In this document: piece by piece, positions 32,671-43,489 of the stretch
Numbering within the stretch: the stretch's first letter is position 1
How the letters are laid out: each line of letters begins with the position of its first letter
Source of the DNA: Linum tenue
Taxonomy: Eukaryota; Streptophyta; Magnoliopsida; Malpighiales; Linaceae
Reading direction: 5' to 3'
Length of the DNA stretch: 64,000 nt
Assembly (NCBI GenBank): GCA_946122785.1
Contig: CAMGYJ010000011.1
Coordinates: 38,342,513-38,406,512 of the forward strand
Made by a program: the position numbers and the translations under genes
Notes under the pieces: generated by a model
Told to the model about the DNA's origin: nothing
The model's input: the letters and a program-made list of their open reading frames with translations, nothing else
Databases searched by the model: none

Positions 32671-33870
32671 ATGAACACTTACCTGAACATGCTCGACGCC
32701 GACCAGAGGAAGACTTTGCGGGACATCCGACGCCGCAAAGTCGTTCAGCACCATTACCTCGATTGGAGGGTTTTCGAGGAGCTGGGTACTCGCGTGGCAA
32801 TGGAGGCTGCCATCCGCGCTTACTCTTGGCGCCACCTCCTCTGCCTCGCTGAGCCGATCTATCAGGAGCTCCTCTGGGAGTTCTACTCCTCCTTCGAGCA
32901 TTTCCGGGCCCACGCAGGTGCGCACGGCAACGCCATCCAGTTCCGACTAGGCGGAGAGTTTCACTCCCTTAGCTATGATGACTTCGGTCGGGCACTGGGG
33001 CTCCTTCCACCTTTCGCCTGTCACCTGGCCATCGAAGAGCCCGACAGTCCCATCTTTTGGGACCAGCAATTCTTCGAGAGGATCTGCCTCCCAGAGTTCG
33101 CAGGCGCTGTTTTCACACCGGGCTACACCACGGCTACTCAGTTGCGCCCAGAGTGGCGCATCCTCAACCAGCTGTTGGGGAAATCTTACACCCCCAGCGA
33201 GGGCTCCACCAGTCATCTTCAGCTCCGCACCTTGCATTGCCTGCACTCCATCAGCCAGGAGGTAGACAACCTCCATCTGTCCTCTCTCATCGCCAGGACT
33301 GTCGTCAAGGCTTCTCGCTGTGGTCGAGCCCTGGCGTATGGGCCAGTGGTCACTGCCCTGGCACGGTACTACCACTTCGACCTCTCCGGGTTCACTATCA
33401 TACTGCATGCGACGCCCTTCTCAAGGGACACCTGCGGCGCCAGCTGATACTGCAGCGCGACAGGGACGTGATCTGGATCCGGGGCCTTCCTCGCCCTGTT
33501 CCTCGTGCACCAGAGGGTGAGGAGCTCCCCGAGGCGAGTGATGTTGCAGGCCGTCGGACCACTCGTCGGACCACTCCTTCTGCGCCTGGCACCTCCACCT
33601 TCCCTGCCGGCCCGTCTGCTGCAGCACCCACCACTTACATTGTCGAGTAGCTGGCGGCCATTTCCCGCCAGAATGAGCAGATCCTTGCTGGCAAGGAGCA
33701 CCTCAACGCCCGCCTCGACCGTGAGCGCGAAGGTCGCCGCCGCATCATTTCAGCTTAGCATTACATGATGAGCTAATGGGACATGGATCCTGCTGCTGTT
33801 AGCTACCCTTGGGAGGCATCCCCGGGGCATGAGGACTACTTACCCTCCTCCAGCTGGCGACGGAGGCGAT
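32671..33870 (+). pseudogene. Athila ORF3, element B
   Basis: Homologue of the 486-aa ORF of element A. From the ATG at 32671 it is open to 33447 (E-P-I-Y-Q-E-L-L-W-E-F-Y, Q-F-R-L-G-G, W-R-I-L-N-Q-L-L-G, L-A-R-Y-Y-H-F-D-L-S). A frameshift near 33415 moves the tail into another frame (33420-33650), which then has TAG at 33649, TAG at 33757 and TAA at about 33774 before a plausible end near 33870. The tail has a short charged helix (A-A-I-S-R-Q-N-E-Q-I-L-A-G-K-E) similar in position to the coiled coil of A, but lacks the long acidic tract. Confidence 0.8.
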
Positions 33871-34091
33871 GAGCACTGAGCTGGCTCTGCTAGCCCATCG
33901 AGTTGGGCTCTGCTTTTGTCTTTCTTTCCAGACTTAGACTCCGTATTGTGTTTGGTTCTTTTTCTTGTTCAAGTTGTGTGGATTGTAGACTTGGAACTAT
34001 GATTTCTTTCACCCAGTGTGTGTGTTTTGTTGCCTCTAGCTCTATGCCCGTTGGACTGGTCCTTGTCCAGTCCTCTGCTATTGACTGGTCC

Positions 34092-34490
34092 TGTAACATC
34101 CCGAACCTGTAATATTAATTCAAATCAAGTGGTATCAGAGCCTCTCCGCGTCCCTCTTGAACGATGGTGGGGCAAACCTCAACGAGGGCGTTGAGTCCCA
34201 AGGGGGGGGGGGTGTATGTAACACCTTAGGCAAATCCCACATCGACAAAGCACGGGAGAGATCCATGGTTCATAAGTAGGAATCCGGCCTTAACTGACAA
34301 GACGCGTTTTGGGGTGTAATGGAGGAGTTCTTGTGAGAACTCTGAAGTTAAACGTGCTCAGTGTGGAGTACAACAAGGATGGGTGACCTTATGGGAAGTC
34401 ACCCTGAATTGCACCCCAAGTCGAAATCCGTGCGGGTGTAGAGGCCCAAAGCGGACAGTATCTTGTCGGGAAAAGGTTCGGGATGTTACA
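34092..34490 (+). mobile_element. Cassandra TRIM element with 5S-derived block
   Basis: Exact 5-bp target duplication GGTCC (34087-34091 and 34491-34495). Left end TGTAACATCCCGAACC; right end GGTTCGGGATGTTACA, its inverted copy. An internal primer-binding site TGGTATCAGAGCC lies at 34130-34142, a G-rich purine tract at 34200-34212, and a 3' LTR at 34217-34490. The 5' LTR is reduced to about 36 bp. No coding capacity, as usual for this family. It sits in the 3' UTR of element B. Confidence 0.85.
34344..34420 (+). ncRNA. 5S rRNA-like Pol III promoter block within Cassandra
   Basis: GAAGTTAAACGTGCTC, then AAGGATGGGTGACC and GGGAAGTC, follow the order of the internal control region of plant 5S rRNA (box A, intermediate element, box C), with several changes. 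This block is the hallmark of Cassandra. It is not a 5S gene: the rest of the molecule is absent. Confidence 0.8.
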
Positions 34491-34495
34491 GGTCC

Positions 34496-36111
34496 GCCAT
34501 CCAGTCAACGTTCCTGACCACTGTTTCACGGTAACATCGTTCCCCTTCCCTCTGCTCCATTGAGGACACTGTCGCATCTAAGTGGGGGTGGTTCTTTGTA
34601 TTTATTGGAACGTATATATGGGTGCTTGGAGCCTAGTCCGCTGTCCGAATCTTACAATTTGAGGGCTCCAAGTACTGTTGTTTGATCATATTGGCACTGT
34701 GTTTTGATTGATGAATTGAATGGTTTTCGGATTGATGCATGACAACTTGATTGTGACTAGGACAACCTATGATGAGGACTGAGACGTGCAGTAGAATTGT
34801 GTAGGGGTTCAGTTTTTCAACTGTTTGCTTACCAACAGTGACTTGGATTGATCACTTGTTCTTGACAGTCATTTATGCATCTAGTTCAGGGTATCAGAAT
34901 GTGAGATAGAGCATATAGGTAGCCATGTGAGATTTGAGCATGCTCGTTTCTTTCTTGTGCGATAGATCCCTCTTCCATGATGTGTAGCATTCACGTTGTC
35001 ACGAGCTAAGATGATGGGGGCATAGGATTAGCCCACGTCCAAAACTGACTGTCCTTATGTGTCATATCCCCTAGTCAGCCCCTTTGAGCCGTGTGTTATC
35101 CTTTCTTTTGGTCTATAATGAAAAAAATCACCCTTGTTGCATCTTTTAGAAGGTTCCACAGAGTGGTTTTTACATATTCTCTGCTGTTTCTGCTAAAGTC
35201 TATGTGAGTGTTGGAGGTAGTGCTTAAAAGTTGAGCAGGTGTTTGAAATTTATGCAGAAGTGGTGGCTCTCTTAAGAAATGAAAAGAAAAATGAAAGAAA
35301 AACAAAGAAAAATTGAAAGCAAAAGAGAGCCACTACCAAAAATCTGAATAATGCCCATTAAGTAGTGTTTCTTAGCAGTCTGGCTTGGAAATGCTGATGT
35401 TTATGCCTCCTTCGCTCTTGTGCTCTTGAGATATTGAGTAATGCAGAATAGCAGAAAGACAATACCGGTTTGTTTGACTGTGATTGTGTGTTTGGAAAAT
35501 GTGGAACCTTTTGCTATGAATACTTCCACCACCTAAAAGACTTTTTCCCCATGTCCAAGACCCTAGCCAGTCATTTGAACCTGTGTCTAAGACCTCCTGA
35601 TTAGTTAGTGGTGACACCCCATATGTGAACTCTAGCATTTAGAGGCTGCCATCATGGTGAAGAGATGATAGGGATTGAGAGAAATAGCATGCGCATCTTT
35701 CGCATCAAATTGTCCTGACCCCACTGGTCGAGAGTGAGTGATTCATTTTCATTTTCTATATGCTCTTGTACCCCGGTGAGGACCTAGATTGCTCGGTCTC
35801 TATTCCGATGTTTTGAGTTGGATGCATGAGTTGACTGTTTTGAGTAAGTGGTTGAATCAAGTCTAGGTTGGCCAGTGAACTGAAGGGAGACTCTTCCTTT
35901 ACTCGATTTGCTGCACTCGAATGTCCTTTGTGGTGGTTGTCCAGGTTGTTATTGAGGTTGTTCATGTATTGATGTTTGAAAACCAGTGCGATTCAAGTGT
36001 TCTGTGCCTTTATGACTTGTCCTCAATGTTGTTTGATTGAAATATGTAAGCTTACCTGGTGTCTGACTTGGTTTGCTTGGGGACAAGCAAACGGTTAAGT
36101 GTGGGGGAGTT
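34496..36111 (+). other. 3' UTR of element B/C with two hairpins and polypurine tract
   Basis: No coding content. CTTGGAGCC (34625-34633) pairs with GGCTCCAAG (34664-34672). GTGGCTCTCTT (35263-35273) pairs with AAGAGAGCCAC (35323-35333) around a 49-base A-rich loop. The tract TTAAGTGTGGGGGAGTT ends at 36111, directly before the LTR. Confidence 0.65.
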
Positions 36112-37524
36112 TGATAGACTGTCATTTACACATGTTTTTACCCCCGTTCTTACACCGTTTGAGGTATTGATTCTCGTGTTTTAGGCCGATTTCACGCTAG
36201 GTTGTGCTTGTTTGTGATATTTCAGGTCCTAGTACGTGAATGAAGGCTTAGGAGCGAGTCTGGGGTCGATTGGACGAAGATCGGACGAATGGCGAGGTTT
36301 CAAGGAAGCTGCACAGGCAGACCATGGCATCGCACGGCTGTGCGAAGGCCAAGCCAGGCCGTGCGGGATTATGCGAGAGCACGCACGGGCAACCCATGAA
36401 AATCACACAGCCGTGCAAAGTGCACCCTGGCCGTGTGGTTTTTGCCGAGGCCGAGCACGGGCTGGACGGGAACCCTGCACGGCCGTGCACCCTGGCCGTG
36501 TGAGAAGCCTAAGAACTAAACCGTACGCCGCGTTTTGAGCCGCACGGCCAAAGTGGTGATCTGCACGGCCGTGCACCGTGGCCGTGCGAGTCGGGAAATC
36601 CTGGTTTTAGAGCCTATCCCGAGCCAAAAGTGACGGAATCGAGTTTTCAGAGCAAAAACAGAGCCCTAGAGAGAGAAAGTGCGAAGAACACGTCCTAGAA
36701 GCTATCTCGGAGCTGGGTTTCGTCGAATCGAGCTTGGAGATCGTCATAGGAGTGGAAATCATCATCCCGGAGCAGATTTTCCTCATCGTTATGAGTATGA
36801 CTACTCCGATTACTGTTTTCTCTTCTCTCTCTATGGAGTAGAACCCTTCTCTCACTTGGGTATGAAGAACCCTAGTTCCTTGTGTTAGGGATTTGATTGT
36901 AATGACTTGGGATGATATTACTGTTTGATTTTAATCGAATGATGCATGTTTATTGAATTGATTGGAGTCTGATCAGCTTTTCTCAATTTCTGCTGCAACC
37001 TGAGATAGATAGAATCTGATTAGGTTGTTAGAGCCTCTTCATTCGATAGTAGGAGATTGGCTATACGAGAGTTAGCCAGTTTACTGCTTTGTACTGGAAT
37101 TCAATTCCAGTAGTGGAGTTCTGTGTTCATAGCCTCAGCTTTCTATCCCGGTGAAGACTAGTCGTCTGCCGGGTAGTTAGACTGAGAGGGCTTGGTCAGC
37201 TTAAGAGATTCCATGCTACTGTCGGATCTTCCGCAGTCTAATCAACAGTAAATCAACCCAGGGAATTACAATTGAACCTAACTAAGGGGCTAGGGGGACT
37301 CAATCCCGAGTGACTCTTTCCTGACTTTGAAAACCGAACAATTTACTGCTTTCTTACTGCTTTAGCTTTAACAACAATCACTCGAATTAGTTTGCTAGAT
37401 AATAGAGGATCACGGAGTAAGCAGTAGATCTAGACCCCGGGTTGATAATATAACTTGCCTGTTACTGCATTCCCGGACTGCGATTACACTTGGTCGCAGT
37501 TTGGTGTTGTGTTTTGGCGTGTCA
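36112..37524 (+). repeat. Athila LTR with type C U3
   Basis: Starts TGATAGACTG after the polypurine tract and ends TTTTGGCGTGTCA. It stands where the 3' LTR of element B should be. The first 130 bp and all of R-U5 (from about 36640) align with the 5' LTR at 23338-25618, but the U3 middle is unrelated and carries GCACGG palindromes instead. Six SNP-free stretches of R-U5 exceed 40 bp by eye. No target duplication matches the left end of element B. Confidence 0.85.
36318..36592 (+). promoter_or_regulatory. Palindromic half-site array, type C
   Basis: Central palindrome TGCACGGCCGTGCA at 36476-36489 and 36562-36575 (86 bp apart), with GCACGG half-sites about 27 bp left and CCGTG half-sites about 19 bp right in both. 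More degenerate modules lie at 36318-36420 (GCACGGCTGTGC, CACAGCCGTGC). Confidence 0.7.
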
Positions 37525-37534
37525 GTGCGAAGTT

Positions 37535-38583
37535 GGACCAATTGGGTGGCTCTTATTGATTCCGTGCAGCTAATATAGACGCAGAGCACAACATAAGAAA
37601 AGTACATTTCATTAACTTGGAGACGAATTCAAAATCGAAATGAAAAAACACCGAAGCATCAACTCTGGGGGACCAAGCTACTACAAGAACACCAGATGCA
37701 TTAAAATCATCGACAAAGAAACAACGAGACTCAAATCATAAACCCCGCATACGACGGAAAACTACTATCAGAGACGACCTTTTCCAAAAAGAAAACAAGC
37801 TCCGGATTATTCGTACGAACCAACCCTACAAGAGTTTGGAATGTGAGGGAGGGTCCAATTCCCCACACATTCCAAGCCAGAAGCGTCATTTATCTTCCTG
37901 ATTCCAGTCTAGGCTAGCTTCCTCCACCTTAGCATCATCCTCTGCGGGTACCTCGAAAAATTTTCTCTTAGGAGAAGGGCTAGCTTTGATAGCACTTGCA
38001 ATCTCCTTGAGAGCATGTTTTCTTCCTCCTGACTCCGCAACAGTCATATTAGTGTCAAATTCATTCAGCTTCATAATCATATTCGCCTCATCATCCCTTG
38101 GCGATCTAGGAGCTCGTCCTAGATGACAACTGCCGCCTCCGTCTTGTCCAGTCGACCAGCTTCAAAAGCATCCACCAACTGACGAACATGGCCACCACGC
38201 CTTCGCAGCTCATATGAGTGCTTTTCCGATCGAGCCCCCAGATTGGCCTCATCATTTCCTGACAAAGTAGCCTCACAATTCGTTAGGACCTAGCCAGCGA
38301 GTATACCATCGACAAGAGTGGGTTCCATAGGTGAACGGTGATGGGTCGGAGAAGAACCCCTAGCAGCAACCCCATTCTGAAAATTGGGGACCCACTCTTC
38401 CTCAGAATCCTCCGCCAGCAACTGCATAAGTTAAGTCCGCTCACTTACCCTCGACTGGACCATAGCAGGCTGTTCGGAGCTAGCAGAAGACGACCGAGGC
38501 CTACCCAACAGCCGAGCAAAAGATCGGGTCCAAGGAGCTGGAGGGACTTCCTGTTTTTTGTAGTCACCAGAGGCTGGGAGAGG
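37535..38583 (-). pseudogene. LINE fragment: ORF1 C-terminus and ORF2 endonuclease start
   Basis: On the minus strand, ORF1 remnants (38583-37890) are broken by frameshifts and end in a charged tail P-S-P-K-R-K-F-F-E-V-P-A-E-D-D, with a stop at about 37886. Eight bases later M-T-L-L-A-W-N-V-W-G-I-G and L-V-R-T-N-N-P-E-L-V-F-F-L-E match the N-terminus of plant LINE endonucleases (L-C-W-N-C-R-G-L-G type). A frameshift and stop follow. It ends at the Athila LTR on the left and at the duplicated block on the right. Confidence 0.75.
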
Positions 38584-38899
38584 GACTGGTTCATTCCCCT
38601 AGTTATCCTTTCTATCTTATTTTCCCAATGCTTGCTCTCCTTACACTTCAATTTTTAGAGGGTTTGTGATGGTGGGAGTGATAGGTGATGGTAGTTTGGG
38701 AGAGGGAAGAAGGTTGGGAAGAGTGCATGGATTTAATTTCTGAACCTGATTCTCTAGAAGGCTCTCCCCTTCTTTACCATCCTCTAATCACCACCCTCCA
38801 TATGTCACTACTAACCCTTCTTTCCCTAATTAGTCCCTCAAGTTTTCTACCCTACTCAATTCATCATTCCAACCTAAATTAAACTCCCCCTTATAATAC

Positions 38900-40104
38900 C
38901 ATAATTCAATAAATTTCCATTTAACCAATCAAAACACTGAATTAACGGTGTTAACGACATCCTTTCTGCAATGTCATTCTGTTGTGGAGCGTCTCTAACA
39001 GTCTGATGTTGGGCAATCCTTTCATCCTTGTAGAATTCGTTAAACTCAGAACTACAAAATCCATACCATTGTCTGTTCAAAGTCTCTTGATCTTTTATAC
39101 GGTCTGATTCTCCACCAAAGCCTTTCATTTCTTGAACTTTGTGAAGGCTTCACTTTCTGCTTCATCATGAAAATCCAAATAAACCTTGAGTAATCATCAA
39201 TAATAGTAAAAAAATACATGTTGCATAGAATGGATTCAACTTGTGAGGGACCCCAACAACCGAAATCAAGGTAATCCAATGTCCCCTTCATCTGGTAAAT
39301 ACCCTTCTTAGGAAACTTACTGAGATGTCATTTCCCAAAAACACACTACTCGCAGAATTCCAAACTCCGCACCATGTGCACGCAAAGAAATCTCTCTACA
39401 ACAAAACTTGCATCCCCCGTTCACTCATATGACTCAGACTCATGTGCCAGAGAGTGGTCATATCTTTTGGATGAACCTAGGATTATGCAACGACATCAGA
39501 ATCTGACAACACGGACCCTTGTAATGCTTTCAAGGTCCCACGCTTCATACATTTCAACACCTTCCTTGAATCTTTGCAGACATACACAACTCCACCTTTT
39601 TCCTTGAAACTGAGACCCTTGCTTTCAATGAGACTTAAAGGAATCAGATTCTTCATCATTTTTGGAACATGTCTGAATATTTCCATGGTATAGAATGAAC
39701 CATCATGTGTCTGAATATTGATAAACCTGATTCCAACCACTTTCTAAACATCTCCATTGGCCATAACCACGTTACCACCATATATATGCTTGTAGGTTGA
39801 AAAACAAATCCCTATTGGGAGACATGATATGAGGCTATAGTACCCAGAAATCACACATCGCCACGATGTGCCTTATCATCTATAGCCAATGCGAGATCGT
39901 CTTCAGAACTATAGGCCACTTCTGACATGTCAATTGAACCTTGAATTTTTGTTGCCCTTTTCTTCTGGGAAGTTGTACTTCCAATGTCCCACTTCGTTAC
40001 ATATGTGACAAGCATTGCTTGACTGTGGAATAAGACCCTTAGAATTTGATTTTCTGTTCGAATTCCCTTTACTATATTTCTTCTTTCCCTTTCCACCTGT
40101 ATGT
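38900..40104 (-). pseudogene. Copia gag-pol fragment in block copy 1
   Basis: Same family as 609-2165. On the minus strand from 40104: basic gag tail (G-K-G-K-K-K-Y-S-K-G-N-S-N-R-K), knuckle C-H-I-C-N-E-V-G-H-W-K-Y-N-F (last Cys replaced by F), acidic S-S-E-D-D-L-A, GAG-pre-integrase (I-Q-T-H-D-G-S-F-Y-T-M, H-V-P-K-M-M-K-N-L), integrase start (T-I-I-D-D-Y-S-R-F-I-W) and, after a jump, R-I-A-Q-H-Q-T-V-R-D-A-P-Q-Q-N-D-I-A-E-R. Several stops. RT is missing. Confidence 0.8.
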
Positions 40105-40260
40105 ATGGGGTTCGCAGGCAACGCCCAGGTCAGGGGGTTCGGGGAAGCAATGCATCCCCCGATGGGGGCTCGGGGGCAACGTCTCTGATCCACAATGTAT
40201 GGTCTCAATGTTATTTAGGTTTTTGTTCTGGGCCTGGTTTGTAATCATTTTCTTTAACAA

Positions 40261-40479
40261 TATTGGATTAGGGTTAGACCACACGGAGAAGTACTATAAA
40301 TACTTCGCATATTCCTCTGTACTTTGTATCTCCTCAAAGTATAGTGAAATTGGCTCTCTCCTGACAATAGACTAGCTAACACGCATTGTGTTAGTGAACC
40401 ACATAAATCTGTGTGTAGTGTTCATTATTTCTTTCATTTTTATTGCTTTGTCGTTCCGTCAGAAGAAACAGTCGTGACA
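40261..40479 (+). repeat. Copia LTR in block copy 1, opposite to its gag
   Basis: Matches 322-556 (GGATTAGGGTTAGACC, GAAGTACTATAAATACTTC, CACGCATTGTGTTAGTGAAC, CGTGACAAGC). It points plus, while the gag fragment ending at 40104 points minus, so the two are head-to-head, not in element order. Confidence 0.75.
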
Positions 40480-40877
40480 AGCATGTTTCACCATCGCCCA
40501 TCTACTCTTTCTCCATAAATCATTGTCGAAGATCAGAATCTTGATTCCTACATCTATAAGCCATCAAATCAAACACAAAAGGGTCCCAATAGGCATACCT
40601 ATTTGTTTTTCACTAGGAAAACTTAGTTCTATTTTACTTAAATGCACCTTGACTTCTTGGACAATGATTACTATGAGACGACTCATACCTTTTTGAACTT
40701 CAGACGTTGGTGTTTGATTGATTTTTTATTTGGGACACAACTAAATTAAGTAGACATCCATCAATTGTGTGAATTGGGAACATGTCATTATCAGCCCTGT
40801 ATTATTTGTAGGGATTGGGTGATAACTGTCATAGAGAACTTATTGTTTGATAAATTCCAAAAAGAACCGCTCCCCTT

Positions 40878-42020
40878 GATGGAATATTTACCCTCTTCCT
40901 TCCCCATCTAGCCACCAATGGCAAGACACTCAACTTCTCTCCCATTTCCCCTCAATCCACGTGGAAGAATGAGCATGGTGGCAATTATTTGCTCCCCCCC
41001 CCCCCCCCCCACTTTTCATTTCATGTTGTGATGGTAACTTCCCAAAATAACCACCTCATGTTCTACCCTTGTCACATAGGCGTGCTTAGGTTGGTGGATA
41101 GTTTTACCACCCACCATTTATCCTACCTACACACATGAATACAAAGGGTTCAAAATAATCCTCTTCATCCACTTGATCCCCCATAGTTTGATTGGGAGAG
41201 ATATTATTTCTGTCTCTTCCATTAGTCTCCATTTAGCCATTTATTAGCTCTTTATTCTTACACGTGGGCCGAATGAGAAGGCCACTCTCATCACGTCTCA
41301 ACCAAACAAGACTCCCCTCCCAATCTTCTTCTCTCACATGTAGACCATGAGAAAGGTATATGATCATAGACCTTACACCATCAAACAAAACAATGAAAGA
41401 TTGTCTTATTTTATTTGGTGAAAGAAGCATAGCCTTTTTCCACCCTCCCACATGCAAATTAAAGAGCAACCATTATCTTTTCCCAAACCCAATCAGAAGA
41501 AAATAACCAACCAAGTATTATAGCAAATTACCACTTTCACGTGGTTTTGGTGGGGTGAAAATAAAGTTAATCCTTTCTTATGTTGGTTTCAATATACTTC
41601 TTATGTGACACAAGGTATTGTTATTATTTTATTAAGGGATATGCCACCCATGTCAGGAGAAAGAGGCGCCTATATACAGGTAGCTCATTTATGTTTTCTC
41701 GGCAATCCATCTCAAAACCAGAGAACTCACTTTCTCTGAACAAGATCGGAAAAGGGGAATTCTTGAAGAAATTTTTCTTGGCGAATTGGCAACTTTCAAC
41801 CTTGAAATTTCTCTCTTTCTCTCTAAAGTCGGATCAATAGCACCTCAGGGTTATTTCCAAGTACTGACTTGAGCTTTGGAGAAGGTCCCACCTGACTACA
41901 ATTGGTTGGCCCTTTTTTGCAGGCGTACATCTCGAAAGCCGAAATCCAACGCCAATCAAAAGGTCAACGCTCTCTAGATTTTACAAAGTTCGAGATTGGC
42001 TATTTTATCTTGGCATCTAA
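40878..42020 (+). repeat. 5' LTR of a Tat-type gypsy element
   Basis: Starts TGATGGAATATTTACCC and runs to just before the primer-binding site. Both ends align with 54479-55126: the left part (CCAATGGCAAG-CACT) and the right part (GAGCTTTGGAGAAGGTCCCA, GGTCAACGCT). The middle (about 41230-41740) is absent from the 3' copy. A TATA-like CTATATACA is at about 41671. Confidence 0.75.
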
Positions 42021-42023
42021 AAT

Positions 42024-42042
42024 TGGCGCCCACCATGGGACC
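42024..42042 (+). other. Primer-binding site of the Tat element
   Basis: TGGCGCCCACCATGGGACC directly follows the LTR and begins with the TGGCGCC common to gypsy elements. The exact tRNA is not resolved. Confidence 0.75.
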
Positions 42043-42089
42043 TAATGAGATTAATACCAACAAATTTTCAATTCGAGTCAGACAAGATG

Positions 42090-43250
42090 GACACCCAGGA
42101 TTTGCAACCTGAAGTCGAGATCGGTCAAGGCTCAACTCCAAACCTCGGATAAAATTTGCCGCCCCATAGGACCGAGGACCGCCAAGCAGAAATAGAGCGA
42201 CTTCATGCCCAACTTCAGTCCTCAACAGAGGCTCCCCAACCACCACCAATTCCTCTAACAAATCACTACGGGAATGCAGGACTCCCCTGGTCCTTAAATT
42301 ACCATAAAAATGGCGCACCAGCTTCAACTGAAGCAGCGGCCCCAAATGTTCCCTCAATTGTTACTCACATCGAAGAACTTCCTCTCGCAGGGACGTTTTT
42401 TCAACCAAGTGCCAATCGCCCTCTAGCTTTTGCCATTATAAATGACTCATGCCCGGGAAACATCCATATGCCCAACCTCCCGGAGGACAATGGCACCATT
42501 GACCTAGAAGACCATCTCAGCTACTTTCATAATTTGATGCCGCTTATTGGTGCATCAGATGCCACCATGTGTAAAATATTTCCTACCACTCTTGGAGAAG
42601 ATTCTCGTTGATGGTACTCTGAGCCTTGCAACGGTATCATCAACAACTTCACCTAATTTTCTACACTATTTGTGCAAGTTTTATGCCCAAAAGCGACAAG
42701 CATTGAGCATTAATCACCTAATAAATACCAAGCAATGAGAGGGCGAGGCTTTAAAAGCTTATTATGCCAAGTACATTACCCTTTCTATAGGCATCACTTC
42801 CCTGTCCGTTGAAGTAATTGTCAACACACAGGAACAACAAACATTCTTCTTCGAGCTTGATGCTAGAAGAAGCTTTACAGAATTCCTCCTACGTTGTGCA
42901 AAAATGCTAGAGGGATTCCCCTCCGCCAACCCAAGAAACTTCACAACGTCCCCTCAAAATCTTGGACAAATTTCCCAAAGCTAAAAAAGATGACGGCAGA
43001 AAGGATGGGCCATTCCATTCAGGCCAAAATTTTATCCCGCTCAACAATCCACGAAGGACTGTTCTCCGGGTCATTTGAAATAAAATATCTCGTGACATGG
43101 CCTACTCGAGGTTGCACTAAACCAAGAAAGGGAGAACCAGTTTTGTAACTTCCATCGGGGATACAAGCATGACACTGAGGGATGCAAGAAGTAAGGAGGT
43201 TCCATCAATGACTTATTCAAAATGGACAACTTAAATAGTTCATCCAAAGC
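42090..43250 (+). pseudogene. Tat-type gypsy gag remnant
   Basis: Gag appears in pieces across frames: D-R-Q-A-E-I-E-R-L-H-A-Q-L, then G-T-F-F-Q-P-S-A and M-P-N-L-P-E-D-N-G-T-I-D-L-E-D-H-L-S-Y-F-H (42156-42611), and further fragments to a histidine-rich C-N-F-H-R-G-Y-K-H-D-T-E-G-C motif near 43145-43190, typical of Tat gag. Many frameshifts and stops. Confidence 0.75.
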
Positions 43251-43489
43251 CCCGAAAGCTCAATCCAACAACCTTCATCATCGGACAATGGAAAAGCTCC
43301 ACACGGAACATACCAATATTAGGTGTCGTACATGTCATACATGGAGGAGTTGGGCTACGCAAAAAATGTTCCACATCTCATAAGACCTATGCTCGAACTT
43401 TTTTCGGCTCCACTTCCACTACCTCCTATTATAATCTTATCTCCTTGATTCCCAAGACCTCGAGGATATCGAATATCCTTAGGATGACC

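Larger units (their letters stand above)
38584..41515. repeat. 2.93-kb duplicated block, copy 1
   Basis: Near-identical to 49066-51994 in direct orientation, 10.48 kb apart, with only scattered single-base changes and small indels (a poly-C tract, one or two bases near 39810). It starts GACTGGTTCATTCCCC and ends AACCAACCAAG; flanks outside are unrelated. The block contains a minus-strand copia fragment, a plus-strand copia LTR and the first 638 bp of the Tat 5' LTR. Confidence 0.92.

Noticed and set aside
34344..34420. A 5S rRNA gene
   Set aside because: Only the internal promoter part resembles 5S; it lies within a TRIM element with LTR ends and a target duplication. It is the Cassandra hallmark.
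38584..41515. A Helitron or a MULE carrying captured pieces
   Set aside because: The ends lack TC/CTRR and hairpin features, there are no inverted ends or 9-bp duplications, and the right edge lies within an LTR that continues beyond it.
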